DNA from: Chlamydomonas sphaeroides
Lineage: Eukaryota; Chlorophyta; Chlorophyceae; Chlamydomonadales; Chlamydomonadaceae
NCBI GenBank assembly: GCA_001662425.1
Contig: BDDC01001405.1
Span: 1 to 26,853, forward strand
Reading direction: 5' to 3'
DNA length: 26,853 nt
In this document: one piece after another, positions 9,801 through 20,425 of the stretch
Position numbering within the stretch: the stretch's first letter is position 1
Layout: the number at the start of each line of letters is the position of its first letter
Made by a program: the position numbers and the translations under genes
Notes under the pieces: model-generated
Databases searched by the model: none
What the model was told of the DNA's origin: nothing
The model's input: the letters and a program-made list of their open reading frames with translations, nothing else

Positions 9801-12800
9801 GGGGAAGCAGTGGGATGGAGGGTGTTTCGTGTCCAGGCTGCCAGGGGCCCGTCAGCAGCACCCAGGCATTGTCACGACCATCAGCATAGAAAGCTTGCAC
9901 CAGCGATAGAAAGCTCGCCCCCCTGCCGTTCATTCCCTGTGCCCCCTCACTCCTTCCCCCCGCCGCACCTCGTTCTTCTTGGCCGCCCACTCGGCCCTCA
10001 GCCGCTCCAGCGCCGCCTCGTGGTCCTGCCGCGCCCGCTCCTTGGCCGCCTCGTGGGCCGCCAGCGCTGTGTCGGTGGCGGCCTGCCACATGGCGTGGGC
10101 CTGCGCGGCAGAGGGGGGTGGGGGTGGAGGGTGAGGGTGGGGCCCGGTCAGGGGCGGGGGGCGGGGCGGGGCGTTCAGAGAGATGGCTACATCAGGGGCA
10201 GTGCGGAACAAGAGCGACAGGAAACACCTGGTGAGGGACGGGGAACCGGCGCGCCGCAGGTCCAGCCCCTGGCAAGGCCCTTCCATCCCCGCTGTCCTCC
10301 CCTGCCCCCCCCCTCTTCTACCTTTGCGTGCGCTTCCTCGCGGGCCAGCTTGTCCGCCACCTCGCTGTCGTGCACCGCCCGCAGCCGCTCGTTCTCAGCC
10401 ATCACGCGGGCCAGCTCAGCCTCGTAGCGGGCCTCGGCAGTGTCCTGCGGAGGGAGGGGGCGGGCGGGGAGGGAGCAGCATGGGCGGATGAGAGGGCAGG
10501 GGCGCCACAGGACAAAAGGCCCCCACACTGCCACGGGCGCCATGACCCCCTCCTCCCCGCCGGGCCCCTCGCCTTGCCCTGGTCCGCCCCTGCCGCCCCT
10601 GCCCCAGCGGCCCCCCGCCCACCATCATGACGAGGTTGGCGGCCTGCCTCACTGCGCCGCCCAGCACCACGTCCCGCACCAGCCCCTCCGCGTAGGCCTC
10701 GTACAGGGTCTGAGCGGGTAGGGGAGGGAGGGCGAGAGGCGAGCGGCATGGGCAGGGGTCAGGCGGGACAGGCGGCAGGAGGGGTTAGGCAGTGACCGCA
10801 GAGATCACGCAGCTGCAAGCGACGCACGACACCAACACGGCCCTGCCCCTTTGTCACCCCCCAAACCCCTCCACACCCTCCAGCCGCACCTGCTTGAAGG
10901 CGGCGATGCGCTCCGCGTTCCTGGCCAGCGCCGCCGCCCTGCGGCCCTGGTTTGCCGCCGCGTCCTCCGCCAGCAGCGCGTCCCAGCGGGCGCGGATGGA
11001 GGCCAGGCGGTCGGCATTGGATGCGTCGTGCTGCTCCACCACCTGGTGGGTGCACGGGGTGGGTGGGTGACGGGGTGAGGAGGCGGCATGGACAGCGAAG
11101 CGAGCGGGCCCCCGGGCAGGGGATGGTGGGCGGCAGGGAGGGAGGGGCAGGGGGGAAGGGGCAGCGTGGGTGCGGCCAAGCTGGGCGATGCGCCCGGGGA
11201 GGGCCAGCAATGGGCACTGGCGTCACTGCCCGTCCCCACCTACCGGTACCCTCCCGGGCCTGACTTCCGGCAACACAGCGGCCAACATCCTGTCCCCACA
11301 CCGCCCACTACCCAACCGCAACCAAGCTGCTCCCTGCCCTCCCTGGCCCCAGTCCTGACCCGCCCCCTCACCTCGGGCGGCAGGATGCGGCGCTTGAACT
11401 CCTCGCTCCCCTCCCCGGGCAGCGGCGCCAGCGGGGCACTGGGCTCGGGCAGCGGCGGCGGCAGCGCGCTCCCCTCGGGCAGCACCCCCAGGCCCGAGGG
11501 CACCGCACTGAGCGGCCGCACAGGCGAGCGGCTGCTGCCGGGCCGCCGGGCAGACAGCTGCCCGCTGCCGGCGCGGGCCGACAGCGGCCGATCGCGACCA
11601 GGTGTGCCGGGCTCGCCCGCCGCGACAGCACCCGCCGACGGGGGCCGCTGGCCCGCGCTGCCGGCTCCGCTGCCGCTGCGCTGCCGACCCGCCGAGCCGA
11701 CCGGGTCCTGGTCGCGCTGCCCCCGGCCGCGGCCCGGCCGCCCGGCCCTGGCCGAGGATGGCGCCACGTCCACCCCGTCGTCCTCCTCCTCGTCCCCCGG
11801 CGGCGCCACCTGCCCGCTGTAGCCACCGCCGCCGCTGGTGCGGCTGCCCGCGCGAGCGCCGTGCCGGCCGCCCTGCGGGTGCCTGCCACCCGCCCCTGCC
11901 TGGGCCCCCAGCCCGGATGTGGCCACGTCGTCCAGCGGTGCGGCGCCCTCGCCCGTGTCCTCCGCGATGGACTCCAGGTACTCGGCAGCCAGCAGCGCAG
12001 AGCCGTCGTCGGGGCCGCCGGCGGCACCGGGGGCGCCCGGGGCCTTGGCGGAGCGCGGCCGCGAGCCGGCGGAGCGGGGCGGCGGCGTGTAGGCGCCGGA
12101 GCCGGGCCTCGAGCTGGGCGGCGAGGCGGAGGGCGAGGCCGAGGTGGAGGCGGAGGAGGGGCGGTCGGGGGCGCGGCCGTCTTCCAGGCCGTACGCTGCG
12201 TCGTACTCCTGGGCCGCAAAGGAGGCGCGCGCCTCGCTGGGCACCAGGCGGGGCGACAGGAAGGATGCGGCGGACTTGGGGCGGCCCGGGGGCGGGGGCG
12301 TGCCGTAGACGGAGGCCGAGGTGGGGCGCGAGGCGGCGGCGCTGGCCAGCCCCGAGCGGGGCCCCCGGGAGCGCTGCGCCGCCAGCGCCTCGTCGCGCTG
12401 CCGCTCCAGCAGCGCCTTGGCGTCCTCCCACTCCTGGAGTGGGGTGGGGGGATGGCGAAGATGGGGTGCGGGAGGGTGGAGAGGGGGTGGGAAGGGCCAG
12501 TTAGTTTGGGGTTGCAGGCGGGTTGGACGGCATGTACCTCCCCCCCCCCGCCTGGCCCCCCGGCCCACACGCAACCAAACACCCCCCACCCCACCTGCAG
12601 CCGCGCCAGGTAGTCGCCCTCCCAGGCCGCGTGCGCCTCCAGGAAGGACTGCCGAGCGCCGTCCACCCGCGCCTGGTTGCGGCTCGCCGCCCCCTCGCAC
12701 GCCGCCTCGTACGCCGCCTGGGCAGCCGCCAGCGCCGCCTCGTTGGCCGCCCGCACCGCTGCCACCGCGGCCGCGTGCCGCCTCTGCGCCTCCTGCTGCG

Positions 12801-15800
12801 CGGCTGCGTTGGCGGCCATTGCGGGGGCCACCCGCATGCTGGCGTGCATTGCGGCAACACGCTCCAGGGTCACCTGGCCACGGCGGAGGGGTGGGGCGGG
12901 GCGGAGTTTGGGGGGGGGGCGGGAACGTGGCGGCCATGGCTCCGTCAGCACCACCGCACTGCAGGTATACCTGGCTGGGGCCTTGCCGGGGGCCCCTCCG
13001 CCCCCCCTTCTGTTTTCCTCCCCAGTCGGCTTACCTCGATGGGCTCGGTAATGCCCAGCCGGCGATTCTTGCGCCGCTCCGCCCGCAGCTGCGCCTCCGC
13101 CCAGCGCCGCTCCGCCGCCTGCTCCGAGCTCTCGGCCCGGGGATCGAACGGCACGAAGCCTCGCCCGGGCTGCCACACTGCGGCAGCAGAGGGGGGCGGG
13201 GGCGGCAGCGCACACAGGACATGCCGCCTTGAGCATTCATCGCTGCGAAGTGACTGCTGCCTGCATCCCCACCTCACCCTCCTCCTGCCCGGCCCCGCGC
13301 CTCCCCCCTGCCCCGACCCACCCTTGGGCATGTCGGGCGTGTAGCGTTGGTAGCTGCCGCCCGTCATGTCGGCCAAGCCGCGCAGGAAGCGCTCGCCCGC
13401 GCAGTCGGAGGAGGCGTCGGGCGGGATGAAGCCTGAGGGGGGGGGGGCGGCGCGGGGGGCGGGGCGGGTGGGGCGGGGCGGGTGGGGTGGGGGGCCACGA
13501 GAGCGGGTCGGCTTGCCAGCAGCGCCTGACCCCGGCGCCACACCCCTGCGCCACACAGCGTGCCCCGGCCCTCCAGTCGTCCTGCCTGCCTCCCTTCCCT
13601 TGCCCCGACCCCGGCACTCACCCACGCAGTGAATGATGGGCACGCCCAGCCCCTCGGCCGCCCTCCGCGCCAGGAAGTCCAGGCAAGCCTGCTGGTCGTG
13701 CGCCAGACCGTCCGACAGCACGTACCAGCAGTCGGCGCCGCCCCCGCCCGCCGCCGCCTCGGCCATCTTGAAGCCCGACAGCAGGCAGGTCTGGCCCACC
13801 GCGTCGGGCCAGTTGGACACCCAGCGCTGCGCGTCACTCAGCAGGTCGGGCTGCGTGGGCAGCAGGCTGGGGCCGCCCACAACGCCGGGGCCGCCCGGGC
13901 CGGGGCCGCCGCCGCCAAAGCGCCCCGGCGAGCCGCCCCGCTGCGGCGAGTCGCCCCGCTGCGGCGAGCCGCCTCCGTGCTTGTCGGGCGATCCGGGCCG
14001 CGAGCCGCTGGCTGCGGCCAGGGCGGCCTCGCGGTCACGCTGCGCCATGAGCCGCTGCCTGGGCGGGGTCTTGGAGGAGGCCCTGCCGCCCACCTGGCGG
14101 CCGCTGTACAGCACCTGGCTGGCCTGAAGCAGCCCCAGCCGCTCGCCGTAGCCGGCGGACCAGGACCAGGCGCCGCCGGCAAAGGTGACGACGTCAAAGG
14201 CGGCAGCGGCGGTCGACAGCTCGCCTGGAAGCGGGGATGGCAGGGCGTCAGCGAGCGGGGTTGTCAGCAGGGCAGTGGCGGCGGAGGCACAGGCCGTGTG
14301 CGAGGCGCCGCATCCCTTGCGGCCTACGCCTCCGGAACTGCCCCGTAGTCCGCCGCCCTCGCTTGGCGACCGTACCCAGCCACAATTGCAGCCCCTAACC
14401 CTTTTCCCCCCCTCTTTCCCCCCTCTCTCCCCCCGTCATCCCCACCCTCGGGGTCCAGCAGCTCCACGGCGCACTTCTTCATGGACCGGAAGCCGCCCTG
14501 CTGCCGCGGATGCATGGTCCCGGAGACGTCAAGGATGATGACAGGGGCGGAGCCGCGCAGGAAGCCGATGGGGCCGGGCTCGGTGGGCGGCGACCACTTG
14601 CAGTCAACTGCGGGGTGGGGAGGTGGGGACGCGGGGTGGGGGCCGACGAACGGGTGAGTACAGGCCGTGACATGGGCGCAGGCAGCGGGGAGCATCGGTG
14701 TGAGGCCCGCGAGTCGTGTGTGCCGCGATGTGCTCGCACGTTGTAGCACAGTGTAAGCAGCAGGAGCGCAAAGGCACAGGGTTAATTATGGAAGCGCCTA
14801 TCCGGCAGACCACATAGGAACAGCGCAAATAGGAGAGTGCCGCGGAAACCACCGCTTCACCCGAGGCGCGCAACCAGGCCAGGGTGCAGCGAACGCGCGA
14901 GCTGGTAGACGGACTTTGCGACCTGGCCAACCCAGCCCCCGACCGTGGTACGTTACCTGCGGCCGGCTCCTCGTAGGCCGGCTCCTGCATGAGCTGCGGC
15001 GGCTCCCAGGCGGGCAGCTCCTCCAGCGCCTCGTGCGGGTAGTCCTCGGGCAGCGGCTCGCAGCCCTGGGGCAGGCAGGCAGCGGGGGAGGGAGGCGGCG
15101 GGGGAGGGCCAGCGGCAGCGTGGTTTATGCGATGAATGCTGGGTGAGGCCGGAAGGTGGGGGCACGGAGCGCGGAAGGGGCCAGGCCTGGGCCCCACCCT
15201 CCCCATGCCCACAGCACGGCGGCCGGCTGCGCCGTCCCAGCGGCACCCCGCAGCGCCCCTCCGCTCACCGGCTCGGGCCGTGGCGGCAGCATGATGGGCG
15301 GCAGGTCCGCAAAGGGCGCGTTGAAGTTGACCCACATGCGGGGCGTGCCGCTGGCCTCGCTGGCCACACTGCGCGCGTCGTCCCACGCCGCGTCCTCGGG
15401 CGTGCGCGGCGTCAGCTGCGAGGCGCGGCTGCCGGCGGACGCGCGGCCCGCGGTGCCGGGGCGGCCCGAGGCGGGGCGGGAGGAGGCCTCGGCGGGCAGG
15501 TTGTAGAGCGCCGCGGTGGCGGGGTTCAGCGAGCCGGCCGGGTGGGGGGAGCCGGGGTAGGAGGGCTGCTGCGAGGGCGGCTCGCTGGCGCCAGGGTCCG
15601 AGTCGTGCCCGGGTGAGGCGGCCGAGTAGGGGGAGGAGGGGTGCAGCGGCAGCGCGGGCACCGGCAGCGGCGGGCCGGCGGAGGAGCGCGGGCGCGAGGG
15701 CGCGGGCGAGGCATGGGGTGGCGTGGTGGCGCGGACCGGCAGCGCGGAGGCGGGGCGGGAGGGGCCTCGGGAGGGGGCGCGGGAGGCTGAGCGGGAGAGC

Positions 15801-18736
15801 GCCGCTGGGTGTGCGGGTATGGAGGCGTAGGGCGGGTCGGGCTCGGGCCCCCCCATCCAGGCCAGCTCCAGCTTGGGGATGGGCTCCAGCTCCAGGCCTG
15901 GCGGGGGTTGGTTGGGGGGAGCAGCAGGGGGAACAAGGGACGTCACGTTGCTGTGACGGCGGACAGGCCACTCAGGCCCCCGCTCGGCTGGTCCTGTCCG
16001 CCACATCCTCCCCCTTTGCCCCTCCCCTCAGGTCCCCCCTTCCCCGGCCCACCCGCCAGCAGGTCCACGTCCAGCGCCTCCAGGGTCGGCAGCGGCGGCA
16101 GCGGCTGCGGCGGGTGCAGCCAGCGGCTGGTGTCCATGATCTTGAGCTTGGCGGCGGCGGCCATCCAGGTGGCTCGGTCGGGCAGCTCCACCTGGAGGGG
16201 GGCCGGAGGGCAAACGTGGGAGGGAAGCGAGGCAGCGGGTCAGGGGCAGGTCACGGGTTTGTGCTGTTGAAGGGGCCAGGCGTGCGGTACCATAGGCCAG
16301 CGGCGCCACGGGAGCTGCTGTTCCCGGGGCCGAGGGCCCAGGCGCTCATGCTGCCCTGCAGCCGACTTCCACCGCACCTGGAAGGGCCGGTCGCCGGTCC
16401 AATCGTGGCCATGCTTGGGCTGACCGAAGCTGGGCGGCCGGGGGGCCTCGGGCAGCAACGGCGGCGGAGGCGCCACGTAGGCAGGCTCCTGGGGCGGGTG
16501 ATAGAAAATGGTGTGGTGGGGGAAAGCGCTGGGGCTTCGAGCGAGCAGCGGCTGGGCACTGCTGCAGGGCGCCGAGCTGCCCCCCTGCTGGGCGCCGTGG
16601 TGCCGAGTGCCAACCTTTCCGTGGCCCCCAGCCCTCCGCACCTGCAGCGGCGCCAGTGACAGGAACTCGGGCGGCACGAACACGGGCATGGGCTCCTCGG
16701 TGGGCTGCGGCGGCACGCTGGGCAGCGGCAGGTACTGCGGCTCCAGGAAGGGCACGTCCGTCTCCAGCCTGGGGGCCGGGGAAGGAGGGGAAGGATGGCG
16801 CAGGCGAGGCGGCCCGGAGGAGGGCCGGTTAGTTCCCGAGGCACCCATCGCTGCCCAGGTCAGCCCTCTTCAAGCGCCGTCATCCCCCTGCTGCTACTTC
16901 CTCCCCGACCATTCCCAACGACCTACGCTGTCCCCCTGCCTCGCCCCCCTTGCTCACATGGGCGCCCGGAAGGGCGGCAGCTTAAGCGGCGGCAGTGAGG
17001 GCGCTGCGGGGATGATGTGCAGGTTGGGCTTAAAGTCGTCCCACCTGGGGGGCGAGGCGGGGAAGGGGTGGAGCACGGGAGGAATGTGGTGTCACGGGTG
17101 ATGTGGACGGCCCCAAGGAACGGTGGCAGGCAAGTCCAGTTCAATGAAGAGTGCTGGTAGCCGGCAGGGAGTGCGGCGGAGCGCTGCGGACTGCCGACGG
17201 CGAGGCGGGGATGTACCATGGAAGTGGGGAAAGCGGGGAGGCGGGGAAGCACAACTGGAGGAGGCGCCACCCTTCGCCATTACCCCGCTAGGTGCAGTGT
17301 TCGGAGCCCCCGGGGCTCCAGGGCCTTGCCCTCCAGAGCTGCGGTCCGTCCCAGTCCCACTCCTGGAGGTATGTTGCCGTGGCACCGCGACCACTGTCCA
17401 TGCCCCGCCTGTAGATGCCCCTTCGCATTGTCTGTGCCTCCCCTTCAACCACATCCGTCTCTCGCCGAGTGCCCACCGTGGCAGCTCGGGCGGCGGCGGC
17501 AGCTCCAGCGGCGGCTCCTCCTGCAGCGCGGGCGCCTTGGCCAGCTTGCGCAGCATGTCCGCCAGCTCATCCGCATCGCCCAGCAGCTCCCAGTAGCTGC
17601 CCTCGTAGCAGCCGTAGGCCTAGGGGGCATGAGCAGGAGGGGGAAGGGGGAGGGGGGGGGAAGAACGGGCGCATGAGGTACGGGAGTGGAGGGCAGGGGC
17701 GTGTATGGGGCATGCGGAACGGGGGTGCGGCGCATGTGACACCAGGACGGGATGCTGGGAACTGCCGCCGCGCTGCTGCCTCTGCGCCCCAACCCCTGCG
17801 CACCGCCATAGCGGATCCCCGCCACTCACCCGGCGCCCGCCTTTGTGCCAGCCCTCGAAGAACTCCCCGGGCGTGACGCTGGCCTCCACCTCCTTGCCCA
17901 CAGCCGGCACATAGGCCTGCGTGAGGGGTCGGCGAACGCAGGCGGCTTTGCTCGCGGCCTGCCAGCGCAGCACCGAGCTGGGTCCTGCCTCACTGGCAGC
18001 AGGCAGCCGAGCCGCAGCCAGGAGGGCGTGCTGCTGCTACAAGGCGCCACACGGCGTCGGGCCTCCAGCTGCAAGCCGCCGGTTTGAGCCGCACCTCCCA
18101 GGCCCCCTCCCATGCCTGCCGCCTGCTGCCCCCTTGCCTGCGTGTGCTCCCACACAATGTTGGGCTCCAGGATCATCATCAGCTGCGCGGGTAAGGGAGG
18201 CCGAGCAGCATCGCAACGGGCAACAATCAAACCGGCGAGTGTGGCGTCTTGGCGGCGGCGGAGGGAGCATGCATGAGCTGGAGGCAGTCCGCGCCCGGCC
18301 GCCCGCTAGGGCCCACGGACGGAGAGCACGGGGGCTGTGGTGTTGTGTGCAACATCGAGCGGCCATGTCAAACCGCCAGAGGGGCACGTGTCTGGGTCCA
18401 GCAACCCACCTGTGGCACGCCCATGTTGACGTCGGGCCTCAGCAAGCTCTTCCAGTTGCGTCCGGGACGAGATGTGCCGCCGCGCCGTGCAGTGGCACCG
18501 GGACCGCTGCGGTGCCCCGGCACGGCGGCCCGCGAAACACGCTCGCGTTGGGGCGCCTATGTCACGAGCCGATGGGAGAAGGGCCGGGGAGTTGGTCAAC
18601 AGCAAGGAGGGCCGCAGCCCGCGCCCTCTCCCCGCACCTGGTGGGGCGTGGGGTTGTTTAGCCGCGTACGGGATTTGTCCTGGAGCGTCTGCTGCAGCTG
18701 TTCCTGACCGTAGCTCTTCCCTTTTTCGAGCGTCAT
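6847..18736 (-). CDS. Large vWA-domain and coiled-coil protein, 28 exons
   Basis: Exons, in transcript order: 18736-18638, 18448-18410, 18182-18138, 17916-17830, 17619-17477, 17044-16958, 16768-16642, 16488-16378, 16191-16053, 15897-15269, 15065-14957, 14607-14446, 14224-13622, 13432-13322, 13177-13035, 12873-12595, 12433-11372, 11042-10890, 10709-10623, 10444-10322, 10100-9969, 9770-9615, 9471-9382, 9186-9034, 8838-8722, 8553-8431, 8210-7197, 7002-6847. They join in frame to about 2092 aa. Residues about 540-830 form a vWA domain: VIILDVSGTM (MIDAS DxSGT near 565), a later GQTCLL threonine, VLSDG, then GVPIIHCVG and FLRGLADMTGG. A 90-residue Gly/Ser/Pro insertion splits it. Residues about 840-970 and 1326-1700 are Ala/Glu/Arg-rich coiled coil. 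The linkers 972-1325 and 1704-2040 are disordered and rich in RPxSA. The vWA resembles the VWA3A/VWA3B type, so a scaffold, perhaps ciliary, is inferred; function is unproven. The weakest junction is the exon 2 acceptor. Confidence 0.82.
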
Positions 18737-19299
18737 TTTAGCAGCGAGGCTGTTGGAAGAAGGTGTGACGCCACTAGCAGCTCATGCCCAGGTCATGGTC
18801 ACAGAACGCGGCTAGCTGATGTTGGCGCCAAGGCGTCGCCGAACATGGCAGTGCATTAGTGCGTATCAATTCCGCACACATAGAGGTGTGCCGGTGGAGC
18901 GGACGTCTATATATAAAGCCTCCGTTCATTGTTCTTCGCTGCTGGTGAAGCAGCGAGAGGTGTTCAGCTACAATAGTCTAGCAGCAGCTGCAATCGTCGG
19001 CTGTTCTGTGTTGCTTGGCTCTCGAAGTGCTTTCAGAATCCTCCAAACCCAGCACGCATGACCCCTCTTTTCCCCCCCAAGTATCCTAACTCCCACAAAG
19101 ACCATCATGGGAACACTGCAGCACTTCTCTATAGAGTACCATGTTGCGTTCTGTCCTGCCCGCTGCCCCTGAGTGCTTGCAGGTACCTTCGGCACCTGCT
19201 TCTCTGTGCCATGCACTTGCTTTCAGGCAGGGGTGAGTAGCGCTCACCATGCCTTCCCACAGTCCGAACACACGGAAAGGGACAATCGCTTCCGAAGCC
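18737..19299. other. Intergenic region: promoter/5' UTR of the vWA gene
   Basis: This stretch lies between the vWA gene start (18736, minus) and the likely poly(A) signal of the next minus-strand gene (19300-19304). Apart from the TATA-like element at 18908-18917, I see no gene in it. The plus-strand frames 18819-19061 and 19058-19240 encode nothing recognisable. Confidence 0.45.
18908..18917 (-). promoter_or_regulatory. TATA-like element TATATATAAA, probable promoter of the vWA gene
   Basis: TATATATAAA on the plus strand has a TATATATA core that reads the same on both strands. On the minus strand it lies about 170 bp upstream of the vWA gene ATG, which suits a TATA box with a 5' UTR of about 140 nt. 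No plus-strand gene was found downstream, so the minus-strand assignment is preferred. Confidence 0.4.
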
Positions 19300-19304
19300 T
19301 TACA
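19300..19304 (-). terminator. Putative poly(A) signal TGTAA of the small minus-strand gene
   Basis: TGTAA on the minus strand, about 180 nt past the stop of the three-exon model (19483), or about 610 nt past the stop of the single-exon model (19915). The shorter distance favours the spliced model slightly. Confidence 0.4.
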
Positions 19305-19482
19305 AAATGTTCGCTGTCTCGTCATCCAAGCAATGTGCCTGAGCATGGGAGAGCCACACAACTGCGCCCGGTACTGAAGCGCTTGCGGGCAAACACGAAG
19401 TGCCTTATTGGCCATTGCAGCAGGCATAAGCCCTGACGTACGTGCATTGTCATCCAGCGTCTTAAACCACATAGACACGTCC

Positions 19483-20202
19483 TCACAGATCAGTGTGCCG
19501 TTGATCATCCACACACATACACATCATAGGGCTCCACTGTACATGCCCATTCTCCGACAACTCCACATCGACAGGCTGTAACACACAGCTGTTTGCGATT
19601 GCCAGCTGCTGTAGTTCACACCGCCAATCCGATCACAAAACACGCCCGCACCCTGCATCGCTACGGCTAATCACCACCAAAAAAGTGGTGGCAGGGCCCA
19701 GATGGGAGTCGGGTACCGTGGGCGGGCAGCGGCGCCACACCCATGCCGAATCCAAGCCATACTCTTACGTATGCGGCGCGCACTTGTAGATCCATCCTGA
19801 GCGGCGACGATGCAGCTGAGCGCTCCGCGCGGCGCCATGGCATGGTGTCGGAGATGCGCTTGCAGGTGTCGGTGAAACTCCCCCAGCCGTCTGCTATGTC
19901 ATCATCCCACTCGCTTATTGATCAATGTTCGTCTTGCGGTCCTCGATAGGCAACGGCTGCTGCACCTCCTTCTTCAGGGTCTCAAACTCTGGAGTCCACT
20001 GTCCCTTCTTCTTCGCGTCCTTGCCATCCTTCGCAGTAGCGCTCGTCTGCTGCTTTGCATTGGGCTTCTCAGCGGGCTTGGCATCAGCCTGCCCGCTAGC
20101 CGCAGTTGCGAGGCAGCGCCGCGTCATCGGAACGGCACTGCGTCGCTCCGACGGGGCACGGGACCACGCCGAGCGGCTGGGGGTAACGCGGGCAGCGAGC
20201 AT
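19483..20202 (-). CDS. Unrecognised small protein with mitochondrion-like presequence
   Basis: The start ATG at 20202-20200 follows aaaacaac. The N-terminus MLAARVTPSRSAWSRAP is rich in Arg, Ser and Ala with no acids, like a mitochondrial presequence, and reaches RRCLATAASG. A Lys/Ala-rich linker and the segment GQWTPEFETLKKE follow. Two models fit. Unspliced, the frame ends at 19915 (95 aa). Spliced, exons 20202-19966, 19909-19769 and 19575-19483 give 156 aa, adding an acidic and aromatic segment (WDDDIADGWGSFTDTCKRISD) and PVDVELSENGHVQW before the stop. The second intron has a good GTAAGA donor and a TTACAG acceptor. The first would be only 56 nt, with a weak GCGAG acceptor. The continuing coding look of the second frame favours splicing or a frameshift. 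I do not recognise the family. Its start faces the beta-amylase gene. Confidence 0.45.
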
Positions 20203-20425
20203 GTTGTTTTCGTAAAGCAAACTCGTGCTCGCTGCAGAGCAGAGCGAAGCAATAGCGTGTTTTTGATGTTGGTGTATGTATATGTTGTATGCGTGCCACT
20301 GATGCTGCAGAGCTGCACCCTACCCGCATCTGTGAAACAGCGGCCCATCTCGGCTCGATTATGACCCGCCTGCCCACCTTCTTGTACACAATCCGCTCGG
20401 GCGGCTGACTTACATGTGATTCACA
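20203..20425. promoter_or_regulatory. Divergent promoter region between the small minus-strand gene and beta-amylase
   Basis: Only 223 bp separate the two start codons, so the 5' UTRs and promoters of both genes must share this interval. It is less GC-rich than the surrounding exons and contains a TG/TA-rich patch near 20265-20293. I see no canonical TATAAA box. Confidence 0.55.

Noticed and set aside
7044..12937. Several very long open frames overlapping in different frames and strands (for example minus 7044-8987 read through, minus 11240-12937, and plus 12321-13232)
   Set aside because: They arise because stop codons are rare in this GC-rich sequence. Only the frame that joins across splice sites and keeps coiled-coil or domain sequence was kept.
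18819..19061. 80-aa plus-strand frame near the TATA-like element
   Set aside because: Its start lies upstream of the TATA element itself and the product is unlike any known protein. The element is better explained as the promoter of the minus-strand vWA gene.
19672..19690. Small hairpin CACCAC-loop-GTGGTG
   Set aside because: A six-base stem with an A-rich loop, inside a probable intron. It is too weak to call a terminator or RNA gene.
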